Positions 6,785-15,210 of a DNA stretch of 19,853 bases are shown here, piece after piece. The stretch is from Bacteroidales bacterium. Lineage in GTDB: Bacteria > Bacteroidota > Bacteroidia > Bacteroidales > F082. The notes under the pieces were generated by a model. That model worked only from the letters and a program-made list of their open reading frames with translations, made no database searches and was not told the origin of the DNA. Location: positions 1 through 19,853 of the forward strand of contig JAOZNY010000028.1 of NCBI GenBank assembly GCA_029933565.1, given 5' to 3'. The translations under genes were made by a program, and so were the position numbers. The first letter of the stretch is position 1; each line of letters opens with the position of its first letter.

Positions 6785-8422
6785 ATGAGTATTAAGAATC
6801 TACGTTTCCTACTTCTTTTAATCTTTATTTCGACCCACTTTTTCAGTCAGGGACAAGATAAAACTTCACAGGAAGTAAATACTATTCCTGATGAAATAAC
6901 TTTGAGCGACAGGATAAATGATGTCTTTGAACCCATAGTTGGAGGAATGGCAACAGTATTATTTTGGGATCCATTTACTTATTTTGGCATTTACGACCCT
7001 ATTGTTTACGATGAAAACGGTAAACCCTTCCTCGATGAAGATGGAAATCCAATAGAAAAGCCAATCCCTTTTATTGTGGTTTGGTTAATAATTGGGGCAT
7101 TCTTTTTTACCGTCCGCATGAAATTTATTAATGTAAGGGGCTTTAGGCATGCCATAGGATTAGTACAGGGCAAATACGACAATCCTGACGACGAGGGAGA
7201 AGTGTCGCATTTTCAGGCTCTTGCAACTGCACTATCAGGTACAGTGGGACTTGGCAATATTTCGAGCGTAGCAATTGCCATAACCATTGGTGGTCCCGGT
7301 GCAACATTCTGGATGATCTTAGCAGGTTTTTTGGGCATGTCATTAAAATTTACAGAAGTTACCCTTGGCGTTAAATACAGAAGTATTGACAACTATGGCA
7401 ATGTGTCGGGTGGACCCATGCATTATTTAAGTGAAGGGTTGAAGAATAAAAAAATTGCAGGAATAAGTCTTGCCCCCCTTGGGAAAGTTTTAGCATTTAT
7501 GTTTGCAGTACTTGTAATTGGTGCCTCATTTGGTGGCGGAAATATGTTTCAGGCAAATCAGGCCTTTCAGCAATTTTCAACTCTGGCTCCTGCAATTGAA
7601 AATTATGGAGCATTGTTTGGCCTTGTAATGGCCGTAATTGTTGGTGCGGTAATAATTGGCGGAATAAAAGGCATTGCCAAGGTTACAGAAAAGATTGTCC
7701 CTTTTATGGCAATTATTTATGTATTTGCTGCAAGCATTATTATTACTTTAAACTTTAGCGATATTGGATTAGTTTTCTCAATGATATTTAATGGTGCATT
7801 TGCCCCCATGGCAATAAAAGGTGGCATAATTGGGGTGTTGGTTGCCGGATTTCAAAGAGCAGCATTTTCAAATGAAGCAGGTGTTGGTTCAGCATCTATT
7901 GCACATGCAGCTGTTAAAACAGACAGACCTGTTAGCGAGGGTATAGTTGCTTTACTGGAACCTTTTATCGATACGGTGTTAATTTGTACAATGACTGCTT
8001 TAGTGATTATTTTTACGGGCTTTCACAATCCTGAAATTGCCCAAGGCCTAAATGGTGTTCAGTTAACATCAAAAGCATTTGAAAGCGTGTATTCATGGTT
8101 TCCATATATTTTAGGTGTTGCTATTGTGCTTTTTGCATTTTCAACAATGATTTCCTGGTCGTACTACGGCTTAAAGGGTTTTGAATATTTATTTGGGAAA
8201 AGTAAAATTACTAAAAACATCTTTTTTCTAATTTTTCTTGTCTTTGTTATTATTGGAGCATCGTCGTCACTTACTTCGGTAATTGATTTTTCAGATATGA
8301 TGATTCTAAGTATGTCTTTTCCAAATATTATTGGACTTTACATACTTGCACCTGAGGTGTTTAGAGATCTTAAATCATATTTGAAAGAGATTAAAAACAA
8401 AAAGTCAACAGTTGCGAACTAA
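6785..8422 (+). CDS. AGCS-family sodium:amino-acid (alanine/glycine) symporter
   Basis: The protein has 545 residues from ATG 6785; an in-frame TTG at 6770 is the alternative. The N-terminus (1-24) looks like a signal peptide or signal anchor. About 11 membrane helices follow. The conserved core ALSGTVGLGNISS (149-161) and the family signature GGPGATFWMILAGFLG (169-184) identify the alanine:cation symporter family, as does the later EAGVGSASIAHAA stretch. These carriers import small neutral amino acids with Na+ across the inner membrane. Compared with AlsT/DagA (about 450-490 residues), the N-terminus is extended and includes an acidic outward loop with two D-E-[N/D]-G turns (about 75-91); from memory similar loops occur in other Bacteroidota members. 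It is followed after 53 bp by the secreted protease gene with no visible terminator or -7 box, so read-through is possible. Confidence 0.93.
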   Translation: MSIKNLRFLLLLIFISTHFFSQGQDKTSQEVNTIPDEITLSDRINDVFEPIVGGMATVLFWDPFTYFGIYDPIVYDENGKPFLDEDGNPIEKPIPFIVVWLIIGAFFFTVRMKFINVRGFRHAIGLVQGKYDNPDDEGEVSHFQALATALSGTVGLGNISSVAIAITIGGPGATFWMILAGFLGMSLKFTEVTLGVKYRSIDNYGNVSGGPMHYLSEGLKNKKIAGISLAPLGKVLAFMFAVLVIGASFGGGNMFQANQAFQQFSTLAPAIENYGALFGLVMAVIVGAVIIGGIKGIAKVTEKIVPFMAIIYVFAASIIITLNFSDIGLVFSMIFNGAFAPMAIKGGIIGVLVAGFQRAAFSNEAGVGSASIAHAAVKTDRPVSEGIVALLEPFIDTVLICTMTALVIIFTGFHNPEIAQGLNGVQLTSKAFESVYSWFPYILGVAIVLFAFSTMISWSYYGLKGFEYLFGKSKITKNIFFLIFLVFVIIGASSSLTSVIDFSDMMILSMSFPNIIGLYILAPEVFRDLKSYLKEIKNKKSTVAN

Positions 8423-8475
8423 TTAAACAATAAATAAAGAATAGTTGAGATATTAAACAATTTAAATATAAAATA

Positions 8476-10911
8476 ATGAAGAAATTTTACCTTTTTATTT
8501 TTGCGATAAGCATAGGTTTTTTAACTGTTTCAGGCAATCTATTTGCACAAATCAGTAATGGAGGTACACCTCCAAGTATTCTCTACCAGTTGGATAATGA
8601 TTTTCAAAAACTAAGTTTTAATTCTCCCGACATGGCTGCCATTAATCAGCAAGATCTTCTGGATGAAGCAGACGAAACTCCTAACCCGCTCCGAATGGGT
8701 GTTTCGGTAATTGTGGAAAAAGGAATTGAAAATTCTGGCACATGGACAGAATTACCCGGTGGCGATAAAGTTTGGCGATTAGAAATTGAAGTTCCGGGAG
8801 CACTTGCTTTGGGAGTTTATTACAACGATTTTTATATGCCTGAAGGAGGCAAATTATTCCTGTACAATTCCGATAAAAAACAGATACTAGGTGCTTACAC
8901 TAATCAGGTTAACCCCGAAGAAAATTTATTCTCTACACAATTTATAAAAGGCGATAAAGTAACTTTGGAATATTGGCAACCAAAGAATCAAACTGAAAGC
9001 CCTAGGTTAAATGTATCGGAAGTGGCATATGCATACCGTAATATTGAATTTGGTTTTGATGGCGACCGCGACTCATGGTGGTGCATGATTGATGTTGTAT
9101 GCGAGGAAGGCGACAACTGGGAAAACCAGATTGATGGTGCTGCTAGAATTTCAATAAAAATTGGAGGAAGTTACTACTGGTGCTCAGGCTCATTGATCAA
9201 TAATACAGAAAACGACAGAACCCCATATTTCTTAACTGCAGCACACTGCGGTGGAACAGCAAGTTCTTACGATCTTAATCAATGGGTATTTTATTTCAAC
9301 TATCAGGCATCTACTTGTGGAGGAAATGCTTCCGGTTCACAAACTATGACAGGATGTTCGCTCAAGGCAAAAGACATTACTCAAGCAGACGAAGGTTCTG
9401 ATTTTTATCTTGTTGAATTTAATCAGACTATTCCGGTTGTCTATCAGGTATTTTACAATGGCTGGAACCGAACCAACGAAGTTGATGATGCTGGAAGCGG
9501 AGTTGGCGTGCACCATCCAGCAGGCGACATAAAAAAGATTTCTACTTACGACACTCCACTCCAATCTTCTACTTTTTGGAATGGACTACCAACACACTGG
9601 AAACTACAATGGGCAGAAACTGTTAATGGAAGATCAATTATGCAAGGTGGCTCATCAGGCTCACCAATATTCGACTCAAATGGTTTGATTATGGGCGACC
9701 TTACCGGTGGATATACTTCCAACTCTTGTTCAACTCCATCTCCGGCTTATTACGGTAAGATTTGGTATTCATGGGATCAAAATGGCAATACAGCAGGTGT
9801 AAGGCTTAAAGATTGGCTGGACCCTAACAACACCGGAATTGAAAAACTTCCTGGAGTTTCGTGGCAAATCATTCCTCCTACTGCTGACTTTGAAGCCATT
9901 ACAACTACCATTATGCAAGGCGATACTGTTTTCTTTAGCGATATCTCAGGACCAGGAATCATGGAGAGGGAATGGACTTTTCAAAGTGGCGAGCCTGTTA
10001 ACTCAATTGAAGAAAATCCATTTGTAGTTTATAACGAAATGGGTGATTTTGATGTTACAATTTATGTTGAGAATGCCGATGGAAACGACACTGAGATAAA
10101 ACAAGATTATATCCATGTAACTGCAATGCCTTTGCCGGTAGCCGAGTTTGATGCTGAGTTTAAGTTTATTAAAACAAATAAGATCAACCACTTTTACGAT
10201 CTATCAGTTGACAATGTAATTGAGTGGAGCTGGGAGTTTGAAGGCGGATCGCCGGCAACCTCAAGTTTACAGAACCCTCAAGCCCGATGGAGTACCGAAG
10301 GAACTTACAACGTAACACTTACAGCCACAAATTTGGGTGGCAACAATACTTTGGTTAAAGAAAATTATATTACTGTTGGTAGTGAGGCTCCTGTTGCAGA
10401 CTTTGAGTCGAGCAGTACTCACATCAACCAAAATGAATCGGTAAACTTTACCGACATTTCCATAAACAACCCGGAGTATTGGGAATGGACTTTTGAAGGA
10501 GGAACACCTGAAGCATCAGAGGAGCAAAACCCACAAGATATTATTTACGAAGAAGGTGGCGCATTTAATGTTACTCTAAAAATTACCAACGGCATTGGTG
10601 ACGACACCATGCTAATGGAAGATTACATACTTGTTGACTGGGTTGGCATGAGCGAATTTGAAGGACCAAACGACTTTAGGGTTTATCCAAATCCAGGTAA
10701 CGGAATATTTGTAATTAAATTTGCTGAAGCAGATAATCAGGAAGTTACCGTTGAAGTAATGGACAACACAGGAAGAAAGATTAGAGAGTTTAGCACTACA
10801 AAAAACAAATCATTTGTTGTTGACCTTTCTACAGAAAAAACCGGACTTTACATTATTAATTTAATATCTGACGACAACTCTGTTAGCAGAAAAGTTTCGT
10901 TGGTGAAATAG
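8476..10911 (+). CDS. Secreted trypsin-like (lysyl-endopeptidase type) serine protease with three PKD domains and T9SS sorting domain
   Basis: The protein has 811 residues. The signal peptide (1-24) ends ...GNLFA, with Q25 following. A propeptide-like region runs to about 200. The S1-type catalytic domain (about 200-455) has H257 in TAAHC, D309 in SDFYLV and S394 in GGSSGSPIF. HHPAGDIKKIS (346-356) is a motif I associate with lysyl-endopeptidase relatives; cleavage specificity is not proven. Three PKD beta-sandwiches follow (about 468-549, 554-634, 638-721), each with the W-x-F-x-x-G-x-P...NP...Y/W...G...V-T pattern. The end (732-811) is a canonical type A T9SS C-terminal domain, starting FRVYPNPGNG and ending VSLVK. 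It is presumably exported by Sec, then crosses the outer membrane by T9SS and is released or anchored at the surface. It has a strong terminator and a tandem paralogue downstream. Confidence 0.93.
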   Translation: MKKFYLFIFAISIGFLTVSGNLFAQISNGGTPPSILYQLDNDFQKLSFNSPDMAAINQQDLLDEADETPNPLRMGVSVIVEKGIENSGTWTELPGGDKVWRLEIEVPGALALGVYYNDFYMPEGGKLFLYNSDKKQILGAYTNQVNPEENLFSTQFIKGDKVTLEYWQPKNQTESPRLNVSEVAYAYRNIEFGFDGDRDSWWCMIDVVCEEGDNWENQIDGAARISIKIGGSYYWCSGSLINNTENDRTPYFLTAAHCGGTASSYDLNQWVFYFNYQASTCGGNASGSQTMTGCSLKAKDITQADEGSDFYLVEFNQTIPVVYQVFYNGWNRTNEVDDAGSGVGVHHPAGDIKKISTYDTPLQSSTFWNGLPTHWKLQWAETVNGRSIMQGGSSGSPIFDSNGLIMGDLTGGYTSNSCSTPSPAYYGKIWYSWDQNGNTAGVRLKDWLDPNNTGIEKLPGVSWQIIPPTADFEAITTTIMQGDTVFFSDISGPGIMEREWTFQSGEPVNSIEENPFVVYNEMGDFDVTIYVENADGNDTEIKQDYIHVTAMPLPVAEFDAEFKFIKTNKINHFYDLSVDNVIEWSWEFEGGSPATSSLQNPQARWSTEGTYNVTLTATNLGGNNTLVKENYITVGSEAPVADFESSSTHINQNESVNFTDISINNPEYWEWTFEGGTPEASEEQNPQDIIYEEGGAFNVTLKITNGIGDDTMLMEDYILVDWVGMSEFEGPNDFRVYPNPGNGIFVIKFAEADNQEVTVEVMDNTGRKIREFSTTKNKSFVVDLSTEKTGLYIINLISDDNSVSRKVSLVK

Positions 10912-10921
10912 TCTTTACAAT

Positions 10922-10963
10922 AAAAAGGCCTGTACCATGGTTTTAAGTACAGGCCTTTTTTTT
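10922..10963 (+). terminator. Strong Rho-independent terminator
   Basis: AAAAAGGCCTGTAC (10922-10935), an 11-nt loop and GTACAGGCCTTTTT (10947-10960) form a perfect 14-bp stem followed by more T residues to 10963. It sits 11 bp after the first protease stop. The A-tract on the other side would also let it act on the minus strand, but no gene there needs it. Confidence 0.95.
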
Positions 10964-11000
10964 AATATCAAAGTTGTTTAAAGTTTATAAAATGACATAT

Positions 11001-11088
11001 AAAACTGAAAAAATGATTTCCGCTTATCCCCTATTGAGAGGGGAATCAGGGGTGTGTCAAATAGAAAGTCAATCAATTTTTCAGTTTT
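11001..11088. repeat. 88-bp inverted-repeat element enclosing a REP-like palindrome
   Basis: The left arm 11001-11018 and right arm 11071-11088 are inverted copies matching at 17 of 18 positions (left arm AAAACTGAAAAAATGATT). The 52 bp between holds a smaller palindrome, TCCCCT (11027-11032) and AGGGGA (11039-11044), followed by AGGGGTGTGT (11048-11057). From memory, TCCCC-TCTTGAGA-GGGGA next to GGGGTGTG is a dispersed motif in Bacteroidota genomes. The whole could be a MITE- or REP-type element, or fold as a leader structure 62 bp before the second protease. No target-site duplication is evident. Confidence 0.7.
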
Positions 11089-11150
11089 TTCAACCAAATC
11101 AGATTAACTTTAAAAAACTTAATCATAATTTGTAAGAAATCGAACATTAA

Positions 11151-12998
11151 ATGAAGTTAGTTTTTATAGTATTTTTTCTTTTTGTTACAAGCCTTATTGG
11201 CTTAGGCCAAAATTACACAAATCAAACCCCACCGGGCATTGACATAATTCCTCAAAACAGCAATTTAGATATTAGTACAGAATTTGAGCAAATTATAATT
11301 AATAAAACTGCTCAAAATCCACAAGCTTTACATTTTGGTGAAACGGTAAATATTTCAGATAATTTTGTGAATGCCGGTAAATGGGAATATTTAGGAAACG
11401 GAAATTATTTGTGGAAACTGATTGTAACTAACGAAAAGGCAACTACCATAAATGCCTACTTCTCAGAAATGAACCTAGGTAAAGAAGAAGAACTTTTTAT
11501 TTACTGCCCCGATTTAAACCAGCAGGTAATTATTGTAAACAATAAAAATCAAACATCCCGTTTTGGCACTTCTATTTTCAGGTCTAACACAATTATTATT
11601 GAATTTATTAGCGATGAAATAAAAGAACTCCCATTTACTTTAAGGGAAGTTGGATACTCTACCATTGAAGACATAAAAGATTTTGGCAATGCAGGCTTAT
11701 GCGAAATAAGCGTTAATTGCCCAGAAGGAGAGAGTTACAAATTTATTAAGAACAGTGTAAGCAGGATATTGGTAAAACATGGCACTCAACTTTTTTGGTG
11801 TACCGGCTCGCTGATAAATAACACTCAGAAAGATGGAACACCATATTTACTAACTGCCAATCATTGTGGCGACGGAGCCTCTGAAGAAGATTATTCCGAC
11901 TGGGTTTTCGACTTTGGTTTTGAATCGCCTGATTGCGATAAACCGGTATTTGAGCCTGAGAAAAATACAATTTATGGTTCAAAACTCCTTGCAAATGCAA
12001 CAAGCAATGTAAATGTGTTTTCTGATTTCAAACTCCTACTCCTTGATCAGGAAGTACCATCGGAGTTTTCCCCTTATTATGTTGGCTGGGACCGAAGTGG
12101 CTCAACACCACAAAATGGTGCATGCATCCACCATCCACAAGGTGATATAAAAATGATTTCAACATATTTGCAGCCATCAAAATCAACCAATTACTTTAGT
12201 GATATTGAAGACGCAGACGGCAAATACTGGAAAACTAACTGGTCGGAAACCGAAAGTGGGCAAGGCGTAACCGAAGGAGGCTCATCGGGCTCGCCAATTT
12301 ACAACGAACAGGGACTTTTGACAGGCACTTTAACTGGTGGACTGGCAAGTTGCTTAAATCAAGATAGCCCTGACTGGTATGGTAAATTCAGTTACCACTG
12401 GGAATCGAACGGCAACGACTCAACCTCTCAACTAAAATACTGGCTCGACCCAACTAATTCGGGAGTTGAATTTTTATATGGCAGCAACCTCGACTCAACA
12501 AGTATTACAGCAGACTTTTCGACAAGTTCTAATAAGGTTACAATAGGTGGAGCAATAGAATTTACTAATCTTTCGCAAGGAAATATTACAAACTACAAAT
12601 GGTATTTTGAAGGTGGCGACCCTGAAACTTCTACCAAAAAATATCCCGAGAAGGTTAGATATTTCAATGGTGGTTTATTTGATGTTAGACTCATAGTTGA
12701 ATCGGCTAACGGTGCCGATAGCCTTATGGTCAACGATATGATAAAAGTAGAGTCAATAGTGTTTCCAACAATAACACGCGGACAAGTAAACATAAAGGTT
12801 GGTGAAATTTCTTCAGAAAAAACTACTCTTCAGGTTTTTAATTCTATGGGACAAAAAGTAATGGATATACCCAACCCAACAATTCAAAGCAATGGAGTTC
12901 TGTCGTTTGACATTTCTGCATTTAGGGCAGGAGCATATGCCATCCTTGTAAATCTCGATGGTTTTAAGCAGGCTTATAAAGTGATATTGGTAAAATAA
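11151..12998 (+). CDS. Secreted trypsin-like serine protease with one PKD domain and T9SS sorting domain (paralogue of the gene at 8476)
   Basis: The protein has 615 residues. The signal peptide (1-19) ends SLIGLG before Q20. The catalytic domain (about 180-440) has H238 in TANHC (the paralogue has TAAHC), D292 in SDFKLL and S379 in GGSSGSPIY, so the triad is intact. HHPQGDIKMIST (327-338), CTGSLINNT and YWLDPTNSG match the first protease. A single PKD-like domain (about 452-533) precedes a divergent T9SS C-terminal domain (536-615), which begins VFPTITRG instead of the usual VYPNPxxG but keeps LQVFNSMGQKV and the terminal YKVILVK. Presumably it is exported and surface-released like its neighbour. 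The two genes are a tandem duplication, diverged in sequence and PKD number. No exact -7 box is seen upstream (a near match lies around 11125-11132). An octamer array follows the stop. Confidence 0.92.
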   Translation: MKLVFIVFFLFVTSLIGLGQNYTNQTPPGIDIIPQNSNLDISTEFEQIIINKTAQNPQALHFGETVNISDNFVNAGKWEYLGNGNYLWKLIVTNEKATTINAYFSEMNLGKEEELFIYCPDLNQQVIIVNNKNQTSRFGTSIFRSNTIIIEFISDEIKELPFTLREVGYSTIEDIKDFGNAGLCEISVNCPEGESYKFIKNSVSRILVKHGTQLFWCTGSLINNTQKDGTPYLLTANHCGDGASEEDYSDWVFDFGFESPDCDKPVFEPEKNTIYGSKLLANATSNVNVFSDFKLLLLDQEVPSEFSPYYVGWDRSGSTPQNGACIHHPQGDIKMISTYLQPSKSTNYFSDIEDADGKYWKTNWSETESGQGVTEGGSSGSPIYNEQGLLTGTLTGGLASCLNQDSPDWYGKFSYHWESNGNDSTSQLKYWLDPTNSGVEFLYGSNLDSTSITADFSTSSNKVTIGGAIEFTNLSQGNITNYKWYFEGGDPETSTKKYPEKVRYFNGGLFDVRLIVESANGADSLMVNDMIKVESIVFPTITRGQVNIKVGEISSEKTTLQVFNSMGQKVMDIPNPTIQSNGVLSFDISAFRAGAYAILVNLDGFKQAYKVILVK

Positions 12999-13002
12999 AG
13001 AA

Positions 13003-13042
13003 GTTGATGGAGTGGTGGAATGATGAAGTAGTGGAGTAATGG
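13003..13042 (+). repeat. Degenerate 8-bp tandem array (AGTGGTGG-like), five units
   Basis: Directly after the second protease stop, the sequence runs in 8-nt steps: GTTGATGG, AGTGGTGG, AATGATGA, AGTAGTGG, AGTAATGG. The consensus AGTGGTKG is shared with the minus-strand array at 18926-18949. The function is unknown; it contains no hairpin. Confidence 0.6.
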
Positions 13043-13101
13043 TAGTATTGTCCTTCAAATAATAAATTAAATATTACTAATTGATTTATTTCTGTTTTTC
13101 T

Positions 13102-13109
13102 TATCTTTG
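13102..13109 (+). promoter_or_regulatory. -7 promoter box for the small lipoprotein gene
   Basis: TATCTTTG is an exact TAnnTTTG match ending 5 nt before ATG 13115, so the transcript would start at or beside the start codon (leaderless). An ATTG at 13080-13083 is a possible -33 box, 18 nt upstream. Confidence 0.6.
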
Positions 13110-13114
13110 AAAAA

Positions 13115-13912
13115 ATGAATAATAAAACAAAACTACTCTTATTTACTCTTGGATTAATCCTAATTCTTGATGCATGCAAAAAATCCGAAGAACCGATATT
13201 TATATACGAATATTCGGATGAGATTGTAAAATACAAAGTCGACTTTTTAGATACAAAAGTTATAGATTATTCAAAGTACATTAACGATGAATTGGTGGAA
13301 ACAACAGTTTTCAACGACTACGACTCAATAATAGAAAGGATTACAAGAAATACAGAAAACCAGATAATTCACAAAATTACATTTACCATGGGTGAAGAAG
13401 GTGTGGCAATCTCGAGTCAGGACTCAAGTTTTACAACAAGTGGTCTGTGGGTTACAAAATCGACTTACAAATACGAAAATGGATTTTTAATTGAGTGGTA
13501 TTATGATTACTGGGATTACAGTGGTATAAACGTCGATTCGGGAAATGTTGTAATTACCAATACCATTGACAATGAAAATATTAGTAGCCAGAAAACAGTT
13601 CCCAATGACTGGGCATCGGGTTGCACCGACTACTTTGCTTACAATTGGCATTTAAATAAGTTGGATATTTCTTACTTTTTAAACGGTATAAAAGGAAAGA
13701 ATACCAAAAATCTCATTGAAAGTATTTCTTTACGAAATGGATGCCCCACTGGGACATCAAGTTCGATTGCCAATAAATACTATGAATATGAATTTGATTA
13801 CGAAGGCTATGTAACAAAAGTGTATGAATACTATACCCCATCATACAATACTGTTGAACCCGGAGAGGTGATCCGAACAATTAATACTACAATTTACGAG
13901 TATCCGGAATAA
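13115..13912 (+). CDS. Lipoprotein of unknown function
   Basis: The protein has 265 residues. A basic N-terminus and hydrophobic core lead to the lipobox LDAC with C21, so it is an SPII lipoprotein. The mature start CKKSEEP has acidic residues at +5 and +6, resembling the acidic export signals that send Bacteroidota lipoproteins to the cell surface; surface location is inference. The rest is Tyr-, Asn- and Ile-rich, predicted beta-strand, with YD-like segments (YKYENGFLIEWYYDY, YYEYEFDYEGYVTKVYEYY) of the type seen in two-stranded repeat lipoproteins. I do not recognise a named family. Two cysteines (in ASGC and RNGC) could pair outside the cell. It has its own promoter directly at the start codon and converges with the glycosyltransferase gene, with 19 bp between the stops. 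Confidence 0.85.
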   Translation: MNNKTKLLLFTLGLILILDACKKSEEPIFIYEYSDEIVKYKVDFLDTKVIDYSKYINDELVETTVFNDYDSIIERITRNTENQIIHKITFTMGEEGVAISSQDSSFTTSGLWVTKSTYKYENGFLIEWYYDYWDYSGINVDSGNVVITNTIDNENISSQKTVPNDWASGCTDYFAYNWHLNKLDISYFLNGIKGKNTKNLIESISLRNGCPTGTSSSIANKYYEYEFDYEGYVTKVYEYYTPSYNTVEPGEVIRTINTTIYEYPE

Positions 13913-13931
13913 TCTTTTAATTAAAATTTTT

Positions 13932-15077
13932 TCACATCACCTTTTCCAACCACTCAACCAACTCTTTAACCAATTGGTGATAATCATATCTTTTCTCGGC
14001 ACGATCACGACCTGAAATTCCCATTTGCTTACGCTGTCCCCAGTTCTGTAACAAAAACCTGATTTTTTCTCCCAATGCTTTTGGACTGCGTTCTGTTAAA
14101 ACACCTTCGGTTGGAGTAACTATTGAAGCAACACCCCCGCCCTCGTAGGCAACGCAAGGAGTTCCTCCTGCAAGTGCCTCGGCATAAATTATTCCAAAAT
14201 GCTCCTTCTTTTCCGGAGCAGCAACCAATAAAGTGGCTTCGTTAATCAGTTTAGCCTTGTCTTCGGAGGAAACAAAACCAAGAAATTTACCTCTGTCACC
14301 AAGTTCATTTTCCAGTTCTTCCTGCAACTCTCCCGCACCAATAAAAATTGTTTGAGCAATGTCGGAATATTCAACAGAAGCCTTCACAACATTTTGTGGT
14401 CCTTTAGAGGCCATCAATGCTCCCGGGCAAATTACATATTCTCCTTTCAAATCATATTTCTCCCTTATACCTTCTGTATTATCGGGTCTGAAATCAACAA
14501 GGTCAACACCGCAAGGCAAAACAAGAAATTTACTGTTTGGTATATCTATCAAAGGTTTTATAAGTTCATCCCTTACATAATCTGTAGTTACCAAAACCCC
14601 ATTTGCTTCAATTAAAGCCGTCTTGATCATTTCCCAATTCTTGTCATCCCAAAAACCATGATGGCGTGGCTCAATGCCTGTTCCATGGGCAAAAATTACA
14701 TAGGGTTTGTTATATTTCTTTGCAACATTGTGTACTGCAACTGCACTTAAATTAGCATGATGCCCAATAATAACATCCACATCATTTATAATTGTTTCAA
14801 GGGCACTCTCATAATCTGGCAGATACAACATCATTTCTTCGTGGCTCATTCTGGCAACCTGATGCTGAGTATCGCCAGCCGAAGGTAAATATTCGTGCAC
14901 AGGTGTAATATTAGTATGAAGTTTTATGTCAATATTTACGGCACCTTCTATTCCATCACCAATGTTTGGATGCATAAAATATACTTTATGACCAAGTTTC
15001 AATAAATGGCGTGCATGTTCACGAGCAACTTCCCCACTTCCACGACCTTTGTTTAATAGTAATATTGCAATATTCAT
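13932..15077 (-). CDS. GT4-family glycosyltransferase (GT-B fold)
   Basis: The protein has 381 residues from ATG 15077. The reading frame stays open 78 bp further upstream, but MNIAILLLNKGRGSGEVARE is the typical GT4 start, so the longer form is rejected. The N-terminal acceptor domain (about 1-190) has a glycine-rich GRGSGE loop and HHANLSAVAVHNVA. The C-terminal donor domain begins at about 212 with YVICPGALMASKGPQ. The EX7E motif is E292 and E300 in KEHFGIIYAEALAGG, followed by GTPCVA and EGGGV, which contact the nucleotide-sugar. GT4 enzymes are retaining transferases using UDP-, GDP- or ADP-sugars. The acceptor cannot be inferred, and no polysaccharide cluster surrounds the gene. It has no signal peptide and is cytoplasmic or membrane-associated. 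Confidence 0.92.
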   Translation of the reverse strand: MNIAILLLNKGRGSGEVAREHARHLLKLGHKVYFMHPNIGDGIEGAVNIDIKLHTNITPVHEYLPSAGDTQHQVARMSHEEMMLYLPDYESALETIINDVDVIIGHHANLSAVAVHNVAKKYNKPYVIFAHGTGIEPRHHGFWDDKNWEMIKTALIEANGVLVTTDYVRDELIKPLIDIPNSKFLVLPCGVDLVDFRPDNTEGIREKYDLKGEYVICPGALMASKGPQNVVKASVEYSDIAQTIFIGAGELQEELENELGDRGKFLGFVSSEDKAKLINEATLLVAAPEKKEHFGIIYAEALAGGTPCVAYEGGGVASIVTPTEGVLTERSPKALGEKIRFLLQNWGQRKQMGISGRDRAEKRYDYHQLVKELVEWLEKVM

Positions 15078-15095
15078 TTTATCTGTATTTTTTTG

Positions 15096-15103
15096 TAAAA
15101 ATA
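15096..15103 (-). promoter_or_regulatory. Candidate -7 box for the glycosyltransferase gene
   Basis: On the minus strand this reads TATTTTTA (seven of eight to TAnnTTTG), with a start expected near 15090 and a leader of about 13 nt. A position beyond ATG 15077 supports that start over the longer frame. No clear -33 box. Confidence 0.3.
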
Positions 15104-15210
15104 AAAAATCGAAGCATACTAAATGAATTTCTCTGATTTCGCTCTTTTTCGTCAATCTGCTAATCTTCCATCTTTACATAATTTCATTGTTGTCCTGCAA
15201 AAATAATTAA

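Noticed and set aside
10922..10963. Riboswitch or ncRNA after the first protease
   Set aside because: A single perfect stem plus T tract is fully explained as an intrinsic terminator.
13913..13931. Bidirectional terminator between convergent genes (TTTTAATTAAAA then T tract)
   Set aside because: The palindrome is pure AT with no loop, so it would not form a stable hairpin.
15078..15155. 26-residue N-terminal extension of the glycosyltransferase
   Set aside because: The extension lies across the likely promoter and precedes a canonical GT4 start at 15077; it looks like read-back into leader DNA.
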